Positions 63,289 through 64,000 of a stretch of 64,000 bases of DNA are shown here, one piece after another. The stretch is from Bacteroidales bacterium (lineage in GTDB: Bacteria; Bacteroidota; Bacteroidia; Bacteroidales; GCA-2748055). Location: NCBI GenBank assembly GCA_029210585.1, contig JARGFP010000003.1, positions 62,001 through 126,000 on the forward strand. The letters run 5' to 3'. Each line of letters opens with the position of its first letter. Within the stretch, counting starts at the first letter, position 1. The notes under the pieces were generated by a model, which worked only from the letters and a program-made list of their open reading frames with translations, was not told the origin of the DNA and made no database searches. The position numbers and the translations under genes were made by a program.

Positions 63289-64000
63289 ATGAGCAAAAAT
63301 ATTTCTTTTACTTTGGCGATCCTGTCACTATTATCAATTACAACCATGGCACAGAAAAATCCGAAAAACCTTGATGTCGACTGGAAAACAGACTTGTCCA
63401 ACCATGCTGTTCCCCTGAAAGAATTCACGGTTTTACTGGAACCTGACGGGATTCCACCCATCGATGATCCGAAGTTCTGGGACTGGGAAAAGGCCGCAGA
63501 GAATTTTTTTACACACGAGCCGGTCATCGCAGTAGAGGTGAACGGACAGGCCAGGGCTTATCCCCTGAGTATTCTCACTTACCACGAGATTGTCAACGAC
63601 CGAGTGGGTGGTCAACCCATATCGGTTACCTACTGTCCGCTGTGCAACGCTGCACTTGTCTTTGACCGGCAGTTGTCCTTTAATGGAAAAGACTACCTGC
63701 TTGATTTTGGTGTATCCGGAATGTTGCGGAACAGTGACCTGGTGATGTGGGACAGGCAGACCGAAAGCTGGTGGCAGCAGTTTACAGGTACGGCACTGGT
63801 GGGTGATCTGACAGGAGCCACGCTGGACATTATTTCTTCCATGCTCATATCACTGGAGGAATTTTTTGATACCTATCCTGGCGGTAAGGTGCTTTCTACA
63901 GAAACAGGACATTTCAGGAATTATGGTACCAATCCGTATACAGGTTATGATGACCTGGAAAATACGCAGCCAAGGCTTTTCGATGGGGAGGTGGACGCCC
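63289..64000 (+). CDS. DUF3179 domain-containing exported protein (3' end beyond the window)
   Basis: 237 residues are visible. A signal peptide (AILSLLSITTMAQ) is followed by the DUF3179 pattern: GIPPIDDPKFWDWEKAAENF, VEVNGQARAYPLSILTYHEI, VTYCPLCNAALVFDR, FGVSGMLRNSDLVMWDRQTE and SWWQQFTGTALVGDL. Unlike the copy at 49000 it is not a lipoprotein and keeps both cysteines of CPLC. The gene is cut by the window edge. Confidence 0.9.
   Translation, partial: MSKNISFTLAILSLLSITTMAQKNPKNLDVDWKTDLSNHAVPLKEFTVLLEPDGIPPIDDPKFWDWEKAAENFFTHEPVIAVEVNGQARAYPLSILTYHEIVNDRVGGQPISVTYCPLCNAALVFDRQLSFNGKDYLLDFGVSGMLRNSDLVMWDRQTESWWQQFTGTALVGDLTGATLDIISSMLISLEEFFDTYPGGKVLSTETGHFRNYGTNPYTGYDDLENTQPRLFDGEVDA

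Overview
The window looks like the chromosome of a member of the Bacteroidota, probably a Bacteroidales/Marinilabiliales-type environmental organism. The basis is a SusC-type TonB-linked porin, a one-protein hybrid two-component regulator (HTCS), fasciclin and DUF4382/DUF3179/DUF4833 lipoproteins, promoter-like TTTG-N19-TAnTTTG motifs and mostly weak Shine-Dalgarno signals. Species cannot be named from the sequence alone. No tRNA, rRNA, CRISPR array, transposase or integrase was recognised.

Layout. (1) 1-10.9 kb: part of a polysaccharide utilisation locus, probably for acetylated rhamnogalacturonan (pectin). A FAS1 lipoprotein and a SusC porin run leftwards, and an HTCS and a tandem SGNH/CE12 esterase run rightwards. 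It ends in a decayed L-rhamnose isomerase gene and an AraC regulator fragment, both truncated as if one deletion had removed their shared divergent 5' ends. (2) 11-18 kb, minus strand: a DUF4382 lipoprotein, a coiled-coil lipoprotein, a membrane-anchored coiled-coil protein, and a signalling operon of lone receiver, hybrid histidine kinase and sigma-54 activator. (3) 18-24.4 kb: zinc-ribbon protein, Gfo/Idh/MocA oxidoreductase plus DoxX pair, ECF sigma/ZAS-like anti-sigma pair preceded by a 12-bp tandem repeat, rhodanese-thioredoxin fusion, and an Omp85-type barrel with a probable 5' frameshift.

(4) 24.6-39.7 kb: a sugar-phosphate cluster (gnd, zwf, rpiB, tal, pgi, HAD phosphatase), then a type-2 NADH dehydrogenase, a GH15 and a GH63-like glycosidase. 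A 2-kb AT-rich AbiEii/DUF6577 toxin-antitoxin-like module sits exactly at the 3' end of the GH15 gene, between 21-bp direct repeats. (5) 39.8-43.7 kb: a mercury operon (ArsR regulator, MerTP fusion, MerA) followed by two DsrE-family proteins. (6) 43.9-50.7 kb: SWIM/SNF2 helicase, AhpD-like protein, a small barrel, a DUF3179 lipoprotein and a broken MNT nucleotidyltransferase.

(7) 50.8-63.1 kb: envelope and redox genes (OB-fold, YceI, thioredoxin-like, DUF4833, LysE, peroxiredoxin, DUF427, flavin disulfide oxidoreductase, TauE/SafE). These lead into a compact operon of an EgtD-type histidine methyltransferase, a Rieske-glutamate-synthase fusion, an unknown protein and a Rieske-ThDP enzyme fusion. 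This last operon is the best candidate for an undescribed pathway: two unrelated catalytic modules each carry an N-terminal Rieske domain beside a hercynine-forming methyltransferase, and no EgtB-type sulfoxide synthase is visible. The window closes inside a second DUF3179 gene.
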